Assembly (NCBI RefSeq): GCF_001542875.1 | Contig: NZ_LMAF01000002.1 | Span: 705,501 to 769,500 of the forward strand | DNA: 64,000 bases | Source of the DNA: Erythrobacter sp. YT30 | Lineage (GTDB): Bacteria > Pseudomonadota > Alphaproteobacteria > Sphingomonadales > Sphingomonadaceae | Direction of reading: 5' to 3' | Shown: positions 54,970 to 63,120 of the stretch, piece by piece | Position numbering within the stretch: the stretch's first letter is position 1 | How the letters are laid out: the number at the start of each line of letters is the position of its first letter | Notes under the pieces: model-generated | What the model was told of the DNA's origin: nothing | The model's database searches: none | The model's input: the letters and a program-made list of their open reading frames with translations, nothing else | Program-made: the position numbers and the translations under genes

Positions 54970-55896
54970 TCACGTGGCATCGGTGATGCGGCGCTCGCAT
55001 GGACCCAGCTGCTCCATCACGAACGCATAATCACTCGCCGCCAGACGCCTTGCATTGGCATCGCGCGCGAGGTTGGCGCTTGATGGCAGGCTGGAGGGAA
55101 GCGCGCAGGCGAGGCGATACCAGCCGAGCGATAGCGGTTCTGGCGGGCGCGCGGACGAATCGATGATTTCGCCCCACGATACACCCCAGGCGGGTTGCTG
55201 ACCGGGACGGCGCAGGATGCTCATCGAAACGGGAGAGCCATCGGCGGTTGCGAGGAAAATCTGTGTCTCCGATTCGCCCGTCAGATTGCCCGGCACTGCC
55301 AAAGCATCGCTGATCCCCGTTATGCGCGGGGGTACATTGCGCGCTGCAAAATCGGAAAGGATGGGGCGCAAACGCGCCTCCAATTCGGGCGTGTAATTGA
55401 GCTGTCCGTATTGTCCCACAAGCTGCACAGCTGTCGCCTTGCGGGTCGAACCCGATGGCGATTTGCGCGCGAACAGGATGACAACCTGCTTTTTCAGCTT
55501 GGGCACTTTGCCTTTTTCGGTGAGCGGTACATCGACCAGATAGACAAGCGATTCGCCCAGGGCGCGCTGGCCCGCGATCAGCGCCTGCGTGCGTGCCTCT
55601 ATATATAGACGTACAAAACCGGGGGCGAGACCGGGCGATCTTTCGGGCGCAACTGTGGTCTGTCGGCGAATCTCGGCCCGCACGATCATCTCGCTCGCTT
55701 CTGCCAAAGTCGCGAGATCGGCATAGGTTGCCTGCTCTGCCGGATTGCGAAAATTTTCTGATCCAGCCGTTTGAGAAGATTGCGCGAAAGCTGGCTGCGG
55801 CAAAAGGGCAAGAGCCAGCACACCCAATCCGGTCTTTGCCAGTGCTCTGAAATTATTCATTAAAATTGCGTTAATATCCATCTTGGACGCTTTCAT
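54970..55896 (-). CDS. exported hypothetical protein
   Basis: 308 residues from the ATG at 55896 (GGAAAG upstream); a later ATG at 55860 is possible. Signal peptide (VLALALLPQPAFAQ). Mature part: FRNPAEQATYADLATLAEASEMIVRAEIRRQ, PGFVRLYIEARTQALIAGQRALGESLVYLVDVPLTEKGKVPKLKKQVVILFAR, LRPILSDFAARNVPPRITGI. The acidic-to-basic strands fit a periplasmic protein conserved in sphingomonads. Not recognised. On the same strand as hom but 155 bases before it. Confidence 0.72.
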   Translation of the reverse strand: MKASKMDINAILMNNFRALAKTGLGVLALALLPQPAFAQSSQTAGSENFRNPAEQATYADLATLAEASEMIVRAEIRRQTTVAPERSPGLAPGFVRLYIEARTQALIAGQRALGESLVYLVDVPLTEKGKVPKLKKQVVILFARKSPSGSTRKATAVQLVGQYGQLNYTPELEARLRPILSDFAARNVPPRITGISDALAVPGNLTGESETQIFLATADGSPVSMSILRRPGQQPAWGVSWGEIIDSSARPPEPLSLGWYRLACALPSSLPSSANLARDANARRLAASDYAFVMEQLGPCERRITDAT

Positions 55897-56278
55897 TTTG
55901 AGCTTTCCATCAGTCCACAGTTTTCGATTACCTGTTCCAATGCTGGGACAGTGAATCAAGGCTGAACCCACAAAGCGTTTGATTGACTAAGGGATGACCG
56001 TTAAAGCGCGAATTGTTCGCAAGCGATTTGGGGACAAAGCACATGCGAAGCAAGCTGGGTAGAGCGTTCTGGCGCCTACACGGCAAACCGGGGCAGGTTG
56101 ATTTGGGTCGCAAGTCAGCCGAACCGGTCTGGGAGGCCAGAAATTTGAGTTTCACATCGGCGGTCTGATCTGAGACGGTCCGAAACGGAGATATCTGATT
56201 CGGACTGAACCTATGTCAGGCTGATGTGATAGACGTGTCGGCATAACACCGACGTTTGAATGGAGAGTAAACAGCCGG
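55897..56278. other. tonB upstream region
   Basis: 382 bases between divergent genes. It should contain the promoters for tonB and the 54970-55896 gene. A small hairpin GTCGG-CATAACA-CCGAC (about 56237-56253) precedes a weak SD GGAGAG before tonB. No clear Fur box, tRNA or RNA family is seen. Confidence 0.4.
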
Positions 56279-56953
56279 ATGGCCTACGTTGATCAAGGAA
56301 TGACGGGTAGCAAAGCTACCTCACTCATCATCTCGATTGCCATCGTGGCGGGGATAGGCCTGGCAATGGTTATTGGCCTGGCCGTTGACGCCGTGAAGAA
56401 AGAAATTGAACGCGTCACGACCGTCGATGTTACCGAGGAAGAACCGCCGCCACCTGAAGAGGAGCCGCCACCGCCTGAAGAAGTGCCGGATACAGCGCCG
56501 CCACCACCTGTAGCGCCGCCGCCGCCGATTAATATTTCGCCTGCGCCGCCGGACATTCAGGTTCAAGATACGATTCCGCCGCCAGCTCCGCCGGCACGGA
56601 TCATTCCACCACCAGCGCCCGCAGCACCTCCTGCGCCGCCGCCAGCACCGCCTTCACAGGCGCGTGGTGCGACGACCAAGAACGAGCGCCGCTGGGCAAG
56701 TCGGATTTCCAACGATTATCCATCGCGTGCACTGCGTGAAGAAGTCGAAGGAACTGTCGGCGTTCGCGTGACTGTTGGCGCCAATGGACGGGCCACCAGT
56801 TGTAACGTGACTTCGTCGAGCGGATCGAGCGTTCTCGATCAAGCCGCATGTCGCGGTATGCAGCGTTATTCGCGGTTTAACCCCGCGCTTGATGATGCAG
56901 GCAACCCGACCACGGGCAGCTATTCCACCCGGATCACCTACCGACTGAACTAA
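56279..56953 (+). CDS. tonB: TonB energy transducer
   Basis: 224 residues. N-terminal anchor (SLIISIAIVAGIGLAMVIGLAV), then a Pro/Glu/Val-rich periplasmic spacer (EEEPPPPEEEPPPPEEVPDTAPPPP and more, residues about 55-130), and a C-terminal TonB domain (RRWASRISNDYPSRALREEVEGTVGVRVTVGANG, QRYSRFNPALDDAGNP). Couples proton motive force to TonB-dependent outer membrane receptors. Heads the tonB-exbB-exbD-exbD group. Confidence 0.95.
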   Translation: MAYVDQGMTGSKATSLIISIAIVAGIGLAMVIGLAVDAVKKEIERVTTVDVTEEEPPPPEEEPPPPEEVPDTAPPPPVAPPPPINISPAPPDIQVQDTIPPPAPPARIIPPPAPAAPPAPPPAPPSQARGATTKNERRWASRISNDYPSRALREEVEGTVGVRVTVGANGRATSCNVTSSSGSSVLDQAACRGMQRYSRFNPALDDAGNPTTGSYSTRITYRLN

Positions 56954-57025
56954 TGTAAATCTGACCTGCGCCTTTCGTGTTGAGGCGCGGGCCACGGGGA
57001 CACTTTTCAATAAGGACTATTCGCA

Positions 57026-57823
57026 ATGAACCTTTATTATCTCGCAGCCACAGCCGCCGGTGAAGCGCCGGAAAACAAATTTGGTTTCATGGAAGCCATG
57101 GAAGAGGGCGGTCCGGTCGCTTGGTCCATCCTTGCCGTCATGGTCATCATGAGCATCGGCTCTTTCTACATCCTGTTCTCGAAACTGTTCGAACAGAACA
57201 AGGTGATGAACCAGTACAAGAAATCGAAAGCCACCTACTGGCGTGCGAGCAGCCTTCGCGAAGGCGCAACCAAGCTGGAAAAGAACAGCGCATGGCGCCA
57301 GCTCGCTGATGACGCGGTGACCGCTCAGGATCACCACGCCAAAATGGAAGGTGCAGGCAACGAGATCCACTTCATCGAAGAAGAACTCGCCCACTCGCAA
57401 GACACCATCAATCAGAGCCTTGCAGGCGGTCTTTCCTTCCTCGCATCGGTTGGTGCTACCGCTCCGTTTATCGGTCTGCTCGGTACGGTGATCGGTATCT
57501 ACCGCGCTCTCATTAACATCGGCATCGCCGGTTCTGCATCGATCGACAAGGTTGCAGGTCCTGTTGGTGAAGCTCTGATCATGACCGCGATCGGTCTGCT
57601 CGTGGCTGTGCCTGCCGTGCTTGCCTTTAACTGGCTGCAGTCGCGCAACCGCCGCATTGCCGCAATGATGGTCGAATTTTCGAACGACATCGTTGCCTAC
57701 ATCGGCTCGAACGGTGCGATTAAGCCAACTCTCGGCGCAGCACCTGCAAAAGCACCAAACAAGACGGCACCTGCCAAGCCAGCAACCACCGCTGGCGGCG
57801 CAACAGCGTCGATGAAAAAATAA
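57026..57823 (+). CDS. exbB: ExbB (MotA/TolQ/ExbB proton channel) protein
   Basis: 265 residues. Three membrane helices: an N-terminal GPVAWSILAVMVIMSIGSFYILFSKL, and a second pair GGLSFLASVGATAPFIGLLGTVIGIYRALINI and GEALIMTAIGLLVAVPAVLAFNWLQ, the classical MotA_ExbB motif (G-L-L-G-T-V). C-terminus is Pro/Ala/Lys-rich (linker or cytoplasmic tail). Cytoplasmic membrane pentamer with ExbD. Confidence 0.95.
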   Translation: MNLYYLAATAAGEAPENKFGFMEAMEEGGPVAWSILAVMVIMSIGSFYILFSKLFEQNKVMNQYKKSKATYWRASSLREGATKLEKNSAWRQLADDAVTAQDHHAKMEGAGNEIHFIEEELAHSQDTINQSLAGGLSFLASVGATAPFIGLLGTVIGIYRALINIGIAGSASIDKVAGPVGEALIMTAIGLLVAVPAVLAFNWLQSRNRRIAAMMVEFSNDIVAYIGSNGAIKPTLGAAPAKAPNKTAPAKPATTAGGATASMKK

Positions 57824-57943
57824 GCCTTTGGTGAGCTGGGGCGTGCACCGTCTTTTGACGTGGCACGCTCCGGCTTTCCCGGCCAAATTTGGGCCGATAC
57901 GCAGGCAAATATGCACCGCTTTCAATTAGGGTAGGATAAGACA

Positions 57944-58474
57944 ATGGCGATTTCGATGGGAGGCGGGGAAACCCCGATGTCCGACATCAACACCACGCCG
58001 CTGGTGGACGTGATGTTGGTGCTTCTGATCATCTTCCTCATCGCGGTTCCGGTTGCGATTCAGACGATTGAGGAACTCAACGTTCCGGTGTTCCGTTCGG
58101 AAGAATCGAAAGACAAGGTTGAAAACCTGCTTTTGACGGTCTCCACGACGGACGCAGCCGGTAACACGGCGAGAACGGTCGACACTGGTTTCCAGGGCGC
58201 AACTCGCACGGGCGAATGCCGGGTTTATTTCAACAACATCACTCCGGTGAGCAGCCAGGAACTCTATGATCGCGCGTTCAAACGCCTCGATGATATCGTT
58301 CAGCGCGCAGGCGGCGTTGATGCCATCATGGAAGACCCAGAGGCGATCCCGCAGGTGCACATCCGTGCCGACGAGGAAGCCCCGTGGAAATGCGTCGCTG
58401 GCGCCATCTACAACGTGCAGGCTGCCGGATATCCAACGGTTGGGTTCATCTCCAACCCCGTCGATCCGAACTGA
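57944..58474 (+). CDS. exbD: ExbD (first copy, divergent)
   Basis: 176 residues. Helix NTTPLVDVMLVLLIIFLIAVP with the essential Asp22. The periplasmic part is longer than usual, with two conserved Cys (TGECRVYFNN, PWKCVAGA) and VNISADEEAPWKC-like strands. It differs clearly from the two later ExbD genes. Works with ExbB and TonB; an extended periplasmic domain may change partner choice. Confidence 0.93.
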   Translation: MAISMGGGETPMSDINTTPLVDVMLVLLIIFLIAVPVAIQTIEELNVPVFRSEESKDKVENLLLTVSTTDAAGNTARTVDTGFQGATRTGECRVYFNNITPVSSQELYDRAFKRLDDIVQRAGGVDAIMEDPEAIPQVHIRADEEAPWKCVAGAIYNVQAAGYPTVGFISNPVDPN

Positions 58475-58512
58475 TCGCTCGCTCGCATTTACGAATCTAA
58501 GGAGTAACTGAC

Positions 58513-58950
58513 ATGGGTATGTCCGGAGGCCAACTCGACGGCGAACCGATGCTCGACATGAACATGACGCCGCTGATCGACGTTCTGCTCGTTCTGCTGA
58601 TCATGTTCATCATCACCATTCCGGTGGCAACGCACTCGGTCGATATCGATCTGCCGCAGCCAAACCCGAACCCGCCACCGGTGATTATCGAGCCAGTAAA
58701 AAACAAGCTGCTCATCACGCCCGAAGATCAGATCTTCTGGAATGGCGATCCGATCACCGAAAACGATCTGGTTGGCATTTTGCAGCAGACGCTCACCATG
58801 CAGCCCGAACCCGAGCTGCAATATGAGCCCGAGGCGCTGGCGAGCTACGACAAGTCGGTCCGCGTTTTGAACATCATCAAAGCGTCAGGCGTCACCAAGT
58901 TCGGCTTTGTCGGAAACGAGAAGTACCGCGAATTCAGCGGAGCTGACTGA
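58513..58950 (+). CDS. exbD: ExbD (second copy)
   Basis: 145 residues. Membrane helix NMTPLIDVLLVLLIMFIITIP with Asp23. Periplasmic part ends in PEPELQYEPEALASYDKSVRVLNIIKASGVTKFGFVGNEKYREF. Closely similar to the third copy, pointing to tandem duplication. 38 bases after exbD1 stop. Confidence 0.94.
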   Translation: MGMSGGQLDGEPMLDMNMTPLIDVLLVLLIMFIITIPVATHSVDIDLPQPNPNPPPVIIEPVKNKLLITPEDQIFWNGDPITENDLVGILQQTLTMQPEPELQYEPEALASYDKSVRVLNIIKASGVTKFGFVGNEKYREFSGAD

Positions 58951-58986
58951 GCCAGATTAGGTCTGCACAGCAATTGCTGAAACATG

Positions 58987-59017
58987 AAAACGCCGCCGGG
59001 AAACTGGCGGCGTTTTT
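58987..59017 (+). terminator. rho-independent terminator of tonB-exbB-exbD1-exbD2
   Basis: Stem AAACGCCGCC / GGCGGCGTTT with an eight-base loop GGGAAACT, followed by a run of T. Placed 36 bases beyond the exbD2 stop, so exbD3 needs its own promoter. Confidence 0.9.
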
Positions 59018-59037
59018 GTTTGTGGGGAATGTTTGTT

Positions 59038-59293
59038 TTGCGAACCCGCATCCGCGCTGCGAAATCCTCGCTCATGCGACCTAAAGGTCGCGTCGCTGCG
59101 GGCGCCCGGTCGGGCTTGCGGGCCTACGGCCCGTGCTTGGGCACCAGGCCTTGGGGCGCAAGGCCGATGGTTTGGAGTAATCGCGAGGCGAAGCCGAGCC
59201 ATAGGGCGACCGCCCGCCCGCAGGTGCTCAAACCCGGACGAAGCCCGGGTTTGAAATAGCACCGAGGACGAACCCGCGGATGCGGGTTCGCAA
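59038..59293. mobile_element. 256-bp MITE-like element with 19-bp terminal inverted repeats
   Basis: TTGCGAACCCGCATCCGCG (59038-59056) and its exact reverse complement (59275-59293) bound 256 bases with no credible coding frame. The interior is GC-rich and full of short palindromes (GACCTAAAGGTC, GGGCCTACGGCCC, AACCCGG...CCCGGGTT). No clear target-site duplication is seen next to the ends. It sits between the terminator after exbD2 and exbD3. A non-autonomous transposon or a large structured intergenic repeat are both possible. Confidence 0.7.
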
Positions 59294-59360
59294 TAATAAG
59301 GTACGCGTTAGGCAACCTATTGCTTTTGCTATAGTCTCTTAATTTGAGAGGAGATGACCC

Positions 59361-59792
59361 ATGGCTGTTACCCAGCAAAGCAATGAGCAAGATCCCATGA
59401 GCGCCATGAACATGACGCCGCTTATCGATGTGCTTCTGGTGCTGCTCATCATGTTCATTATCACGATCCCCATCGCCACCCATTCGGTCGAAATGAACAT
59501 CGGTGGGGACGATGTCGTCATTCCCGCTCCCGATCCGATCAAGAACAAGATCGTCATCACCAACAGGGATGCTTTGCGCTGGAACGGCAAAGAGGTGAAC
59601 ATGAAAGAACTCGCAGCTCTGCTCGATGCAACCACCCAAATGACGCCCGAGCCGGAATTGCAATACGAACCCGAAGCGCAGGCGAGCTATGACAGATCGG
59701 TCAAAGTGCTCAACTTGGTAAAGCAATCGGGTGTCACGAAGTTCGGCTTTGTCGGCAATGAGAAGTACCGTGAGTTCAATCTGGGCGAGTAG
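59361..59792 (+). CDS. exbD: ExbD (third copy)
   Basis: 143 residues, SD AGGAG. Helix NMTPLIDVLLVLLIMFIITIP with Asp23, and the same C-terminal half as copy two (PEPELQYEPEAQASYDRSV, SGVTKFGFVGNEKYREF). Small internal differences (NIGGDDVVIPAPDPIKNKIVITNRDA). Own promoter expected after the terminator and element upstream. Confidence 0.93.
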   Translation: MAVTQQSNEQDPMSAMNMTPLIDVLLVLLIMFIITIPIATHSVEMNIGGDDVVIPAPDPIKNKIVITNRDALRWNGKEVNMKELAALLDATTQMTPEPELQYEPEAQASYDRSVKVLNLVKQSGVTKFGFVGNEKYREFNLGE

Positions 59793-59798
59793 GCGCCG

Positions 59799-60581
59799 TC
59801 ACCCGAGGGCCGCGCTGATCATCGCGCGAACTTTCTCAACAAACAGGCTGGCTGCTTCCGTATCAGGCGCAGTTTGAGTCAGCCCTTCACGATAGGAAAG
59901 GGCGCCTGCGACAACGGTATCTTCTGGACAATTCGCAAGCCACAATCTGCCGCCTTCGCTCTTGGAAATGATCTCGCCCGTATTCGCCGCATGAACAGAT
60001 CTTGCCGAATTAAGGATGGCGTTAGCGGTTGCTTTCCCAGGTTTCGCAGTGAGCAAATCCTTAAGGTGCCAATCCAGTTCACCAATCAGCGCTCTTCGCA
60101 AAGGAGGACAAGGAACCGGTCCAAAAACCTCTGAAGCCGGGTCGCCATGGAGAGCAAGCGCGGCCTCGCGGCAAAGCTGGATATTGATGAGGATGTCGCT
60201 TGCCGCCCCTCGAGTTTCAACTTGCACCCCCCATTCCATTCCAGTCGATAGCGCGAACTCGAATGGCATCGTGGCGACCGGCGTGCGCACCGCTTCGGCC
60301 GTGCACAAGATGAGCTCAAGTCCCAAGGCGGGCACGGGTAGAAAAGTGTGGCTCAGCCTCTCCACCAATTGCTTGCGCTTGGTTGCATTGATTGCGGAGA
60401 CGACGACTCCCAGGATATCAAGGTCGCTTGAACCCGGATGGAAATCGTCTTGGACGACAGAACCATGTAGATAGAGCGCAATCAGGTCACGCCCCAAGAC
60501 CTCACGGTGGATCAACTCCACCTTCTCAAGGTACGATGGAACAGGCGATTGCTCCGGGAACACGTCATGAAGGGCATCCAT
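59799..60581 (-). CDS. aminoglycoside nucleotidyltransferase-like protein (ANT(3'')/AadA-like fold)
   Basis: 260 residues. N-terminal nucleotidyltransferase motif LYLHGSVVQDDFHPGSSDLDILGVV (GS-x10-D-x-D) with further LELILCTAE. The C-terminal helical part (REAALALHGDPASEVFGPVPC, RSVHAANTGEIISKSEGGRLW) resembles the DUF4111 domain in AadA-type enzymes. Adenylylation of an aminoglycoside is the family activity, but many chromosomal homologues have other or no known substrate. Starts 3 bases after the helicase stop on the same strand, so likely co-transcribed. Confidence 0.85.
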   Translation of the reverse strand: MDALHDVFPEQSPVPSYLEKVELIHREVLGRDLIALYLHGSVVQDDFHPGSSDLDILGVVVSAINATKRKQLVERLSHTFLPVPALGLELILCTAEAVRTPVATMPFEFALSTGMEWGVQVETRGAASDILINIQLCREAALALHGDPASEVFGPVPCPPLRRALIGELDWHLKDLLTAKPGKATANAILNSARSVHAANTGEIISKSEGGRLWLANCPEDTVVAGALSYREGLTQTAPDTEAASLFVEKVRAMISAALG

Positions 60582-60584
60582 GAC

Positions 60585-63086
60585 CTAATTCCCCTCCAGC
60601 GCCCGCGCCTCGTCCTCGGGGCCGATCCGCATCGCTTCGCCCACAAGGCTTTCCGCTTCGATCAGCAGTTCATCATCGACAGCGCCCTGCGGCACGGCTT
60701 CGCGCCCGATCATGGTCATCACTGGCACGGCGAGAGGAGAAACCCGGTCTAGCTCGACATGCACCAATTCGCTTGTCGATCGTTCCAGCAAATCGGCGAG
60801 CCGCCCTACATCGGTCATCCGCGCGCGGGCATCGGCCCATGCCGCTTCCAACAGGACGTGATCGGGTTCGTATTTCTTGAGCACGTCGTAGATGAGGTCA
60901 GTCGAAAACGTCACTTGCTTGCCCGTCTTGCGCTTGCCCGGATGCTGTCGTTCGACAAGGCCGCTGATCACCGCCACTTCGCGAAAAGCGCGGCGCAGCA
61001 AATGGCTTTCGGTGACCCAATCGACGAATTCGTGCGTCAGGATATCAGGCGAAAGCAGCGGCGCGGGGTCCTCCACCGGCTTCAGCCCCCAGACGGCAAG
61101 CGTGTAATCATTCGCGACAAACCCGCCCGGCATCAGGCCAAGGCTCTCCATCCGGCGCGTTATCAGCATGCCCAATGACTGGTTCGCGTTCCACCCTTCG
61201 AACGTGTAATAGGCACTGTAATGCTTGTCGCCATGCGGGAAGCTTTCAACCAGCAATTCGCCCGGTTTTGGCAGGCGGCTGCGATAATCCTGCACTTCGA
61301 GCCATTCGCGCACATCATCGGGAAAGCGGTTCCAGCCTGCGCGGTCATCGAGCATTTCCTGCACCCGTTCGGCCAGATGGGTGGTGAGCGGCAAACGCAG
61401 GCCGCCATAAGACGGGATGGTCGCCGATTTTTTGGCCGCGCGCACGATCACGTCCATATCCTTGACGCTTTCCACCTCCAGGCTCATCCCGGCGAAAAAG
61501 AAGGTGTCGCCAGCCGATAGCTGCGCGGCAAAGCGCTCTTCCACCTTGCCGAGCGAGCGCCCGTTCTTGAAGCGGACCTGCAGCATCTCGCTATCAACGA
61601 TGATCCCGGCATTCATCCGGTGGCGCTGCGCCTGATTGGGATGCGCGAGCCGCCACACCCCCTGTTTGTCGCGCACGATCCTTTTGAATTTGTCATAGGC
61701 TTTGAGCGCATACCCGCCATTTTCGACAAAGGAGAGGACGCGCGCGAGCACCGTTTCATCCACCCACGCATAGCTAACCGAAGAACGGATTTCGGCGAGC
61801 AGATCATCCTCGTGAAAAGGCGCTGCGCACGCACATGCCATCACGTGCTGGGCGAGCACATCGAGGCCGCCGGCGCGGAAATCTTCGCCATCGCGCTGAC
61901 CTTCATCGACCGCGTCCTTTGCGGCCATGGCCTCGAGAAATTCAAAGCGGTTGCCGGGGACAAGCACGGCCTGACTGGCGGTGTCGAGCCGGTGGCCAGC
62001 GCGCCCGATCCTTTGCAGCAAACGCGATGATCCTTTGGGAGCGCCCATTTGCACCACCAGATCGATATCGCCCCAGTCGATGCCGAGATCGAGGCTGGCC
62101 GTGCACACGAGCGCGCGCAATTCACCAGCGGCCATCGCGTCTTCGACCTTGCGCCGCGCTTCCTTGGACAGGCTGCCGTGGTGGACGCCGATGGGGAGAT
62201 TATCCTCGTTCACGTCCCACAGGCACTGAAAGATGAACTCAGCGAGAAAGCGGGTGTTGGTAAAGACCAGGGTCGTGCGATTCTTGCCGATGGCTTCGTA
62301 GAGCTGATCAACCGCCCAGCGCCCCGCATGTCCGCCCCAGGGAACGCGTTCTTCGACGGGAAGCAGAATCTGCAAATCAGGCTCGGCGCCCTTCTCGCCC
62401 AGCACCAGATCAGCGCTGCGGATTTCGCCCGTGCTATCGGGGACTTGGGGAGAGAGCCATTCCTGAAAGCTCAATGGGTTTGCAAGCGTCGCCGACAAAG
62501 CCACGCGCTGCATATCGGGTGCGAGCTTTTGCAGCCGCGCCAGCGCCAGCGCCAACAGATCGCCTCGCTTGCCCGTGGCGAAAGCGTGGACCTCATCAAT
62601 CACCACCCGCTTGCAAGTCCGAAAAAGCTCGAGGCTTTCAGGATAGGACAGCAGCAGCGAGAGGCTTTCGGGCGTTGTCAGCAGCACGTGCGGCGGCTTT
62701 GAGCGCTGGCGCTTCTTGCGATCCGACGAGGTATCACCGCTGCGTGTCTCGACCCGGATGGGAAGGCCAATCTCCTCGATGGGCGTGAGGAGATTGCGCT
62801 TCACATCGTGCGCGAGCGCTTTCAATGGCGAGACATAAAGCGTGTGCAATCCGTCTTCGGGCAGGGCCTCACCGTCGGTGGGGGCGAAATCGCACAAAGT
62901 CGGCAGAAACCCGGCGAGCGTCTTGCCCGCACCGGTATCGGCAACAAGCAGAGCATCGCGTCCGCTGCGCGCTTTGGCCAGCATCTCTGTCTGATGCCGA
63001 CGCACGCGCCACCCCCGCGCATCGAACCAGTTCTGGATGGCGGCTGGGATTTCAGGAGTGGGCGAGGCGGAAGCTGTCACGCCCAT
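60585..63086 (-). CDS. Lhr-type / ligase-associated DEXH box helicase
   Basis: 833 residues. Helicase superfamily 2 motifs: I ADTGAGKT, II DEVH, III SATLANP, IV onwards NTRFLAEFIFQCLW, QRIGRAGHRL; a DUF1998-free C-terminal region with DRFVRWFGP-like elements (YPYTFEGWNANQSLGMLITRRMESL) of the ligase-associated helicase (DEXH, COG1201). Usual partners in sphingomonads and others are an exonuclease/MPE and DNA ligase; none lies within this window. The adjacent gene is an AadA-like protein instead. Confidence 0.9.
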   Translation of the reverse strand: MGVTASASPTPEIPAAIQNWFDARGWRVRRHQTEMLAKARSGRDALLVADTGAGKTLAGFLPTLCDFAPTDGEALPEDGLHTLYVSPLKALAHDVKRNLLTPIEEIGLPIRVETRSGDTSSDRKKRQRSKPPHVLLTTPESLSLLLSYPESLELFRTCKRVVIDEVHAFATGKRGDLLALALARLQKLAPDMQRVALSATLANPLSFQEWLSPQVPDSTGEIRSADLVLGEKGAEPDLQILLPVEERVPWGGHAGRWAVDQLYEAIGKNRTTLVFTNTRFLAEFIFQCLWDVNEDNLPIGVHHGSLSKEARRKVEDAMAAGELRALVCTASLDLGIDWGDIDLVVQMGAPKGSSRLLQRIGRAGHRLDTASQAVLVPGNRFEFLEAMAAKDAVDEGQRDGEDFRAGGLDVLAQHVMACACAAPFHEDDLLAEIRSSVSYAWVDETVLARVLSFVENGGYALKAYDKFKRIVRDKQGVWRLAHPNQAQRHRMNAGIIVDSEMLQVRFKNGRSLGKVEERFAAQLSAGDTFFFAGMSLEVESVKDMDVIVRAAKKSATIPSYGGLRLPLTTHLAERVQEMLDDRAGWNRFPDDVREWLEVQDYRSRLPKPGELLVESFPHGDKHYSAYYTFEGWNANQSLGMLITRRMESLGLMPGGFVANDYTLAVWGLKPVEDPAPLLSPDILTHEFVDWVTESHLLRRAFREVAVISGLVERQHPGKRKTGKQVTFSTDLIYDVLKKYEPDHVLLEAAWADARARMTDVGRLADLLERSTSELVHVELDRVSPLAVPVMTMIGREAVPQGAVDDELLIEAESLVGEAMRIGPEDEARALEGN

Positions 63087-63120
63087 CAGATGGGGCCGCG
63101 CTGCCTAGCTCGCAAGCCGA

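Noticed and set aside
55860..55874. Perfect TTAA-N7-TTAA (CtrA-like) sequence
   Set aside because: It overlaps the start codons of the exported protein gene and encodes DINAIL, so position relative to a promoter is unsuitable.
56293..56556. Gly-rich minus-strand frame opposite tonB
   Set aside because: It is the complement of the Pro-rich TonB spacer.
57017..57925. 302-codon minus-strand frame opposite exbB
   Set aside because: Cys/Arg-rich composition without motif; complete shadow of exbB.
59124..59726. 200-codon minus-strand frame across the repeat element and exbD3
   Set aside because: It is the antisense of exbD3 plus palindromic repeat DNA; no start signal.
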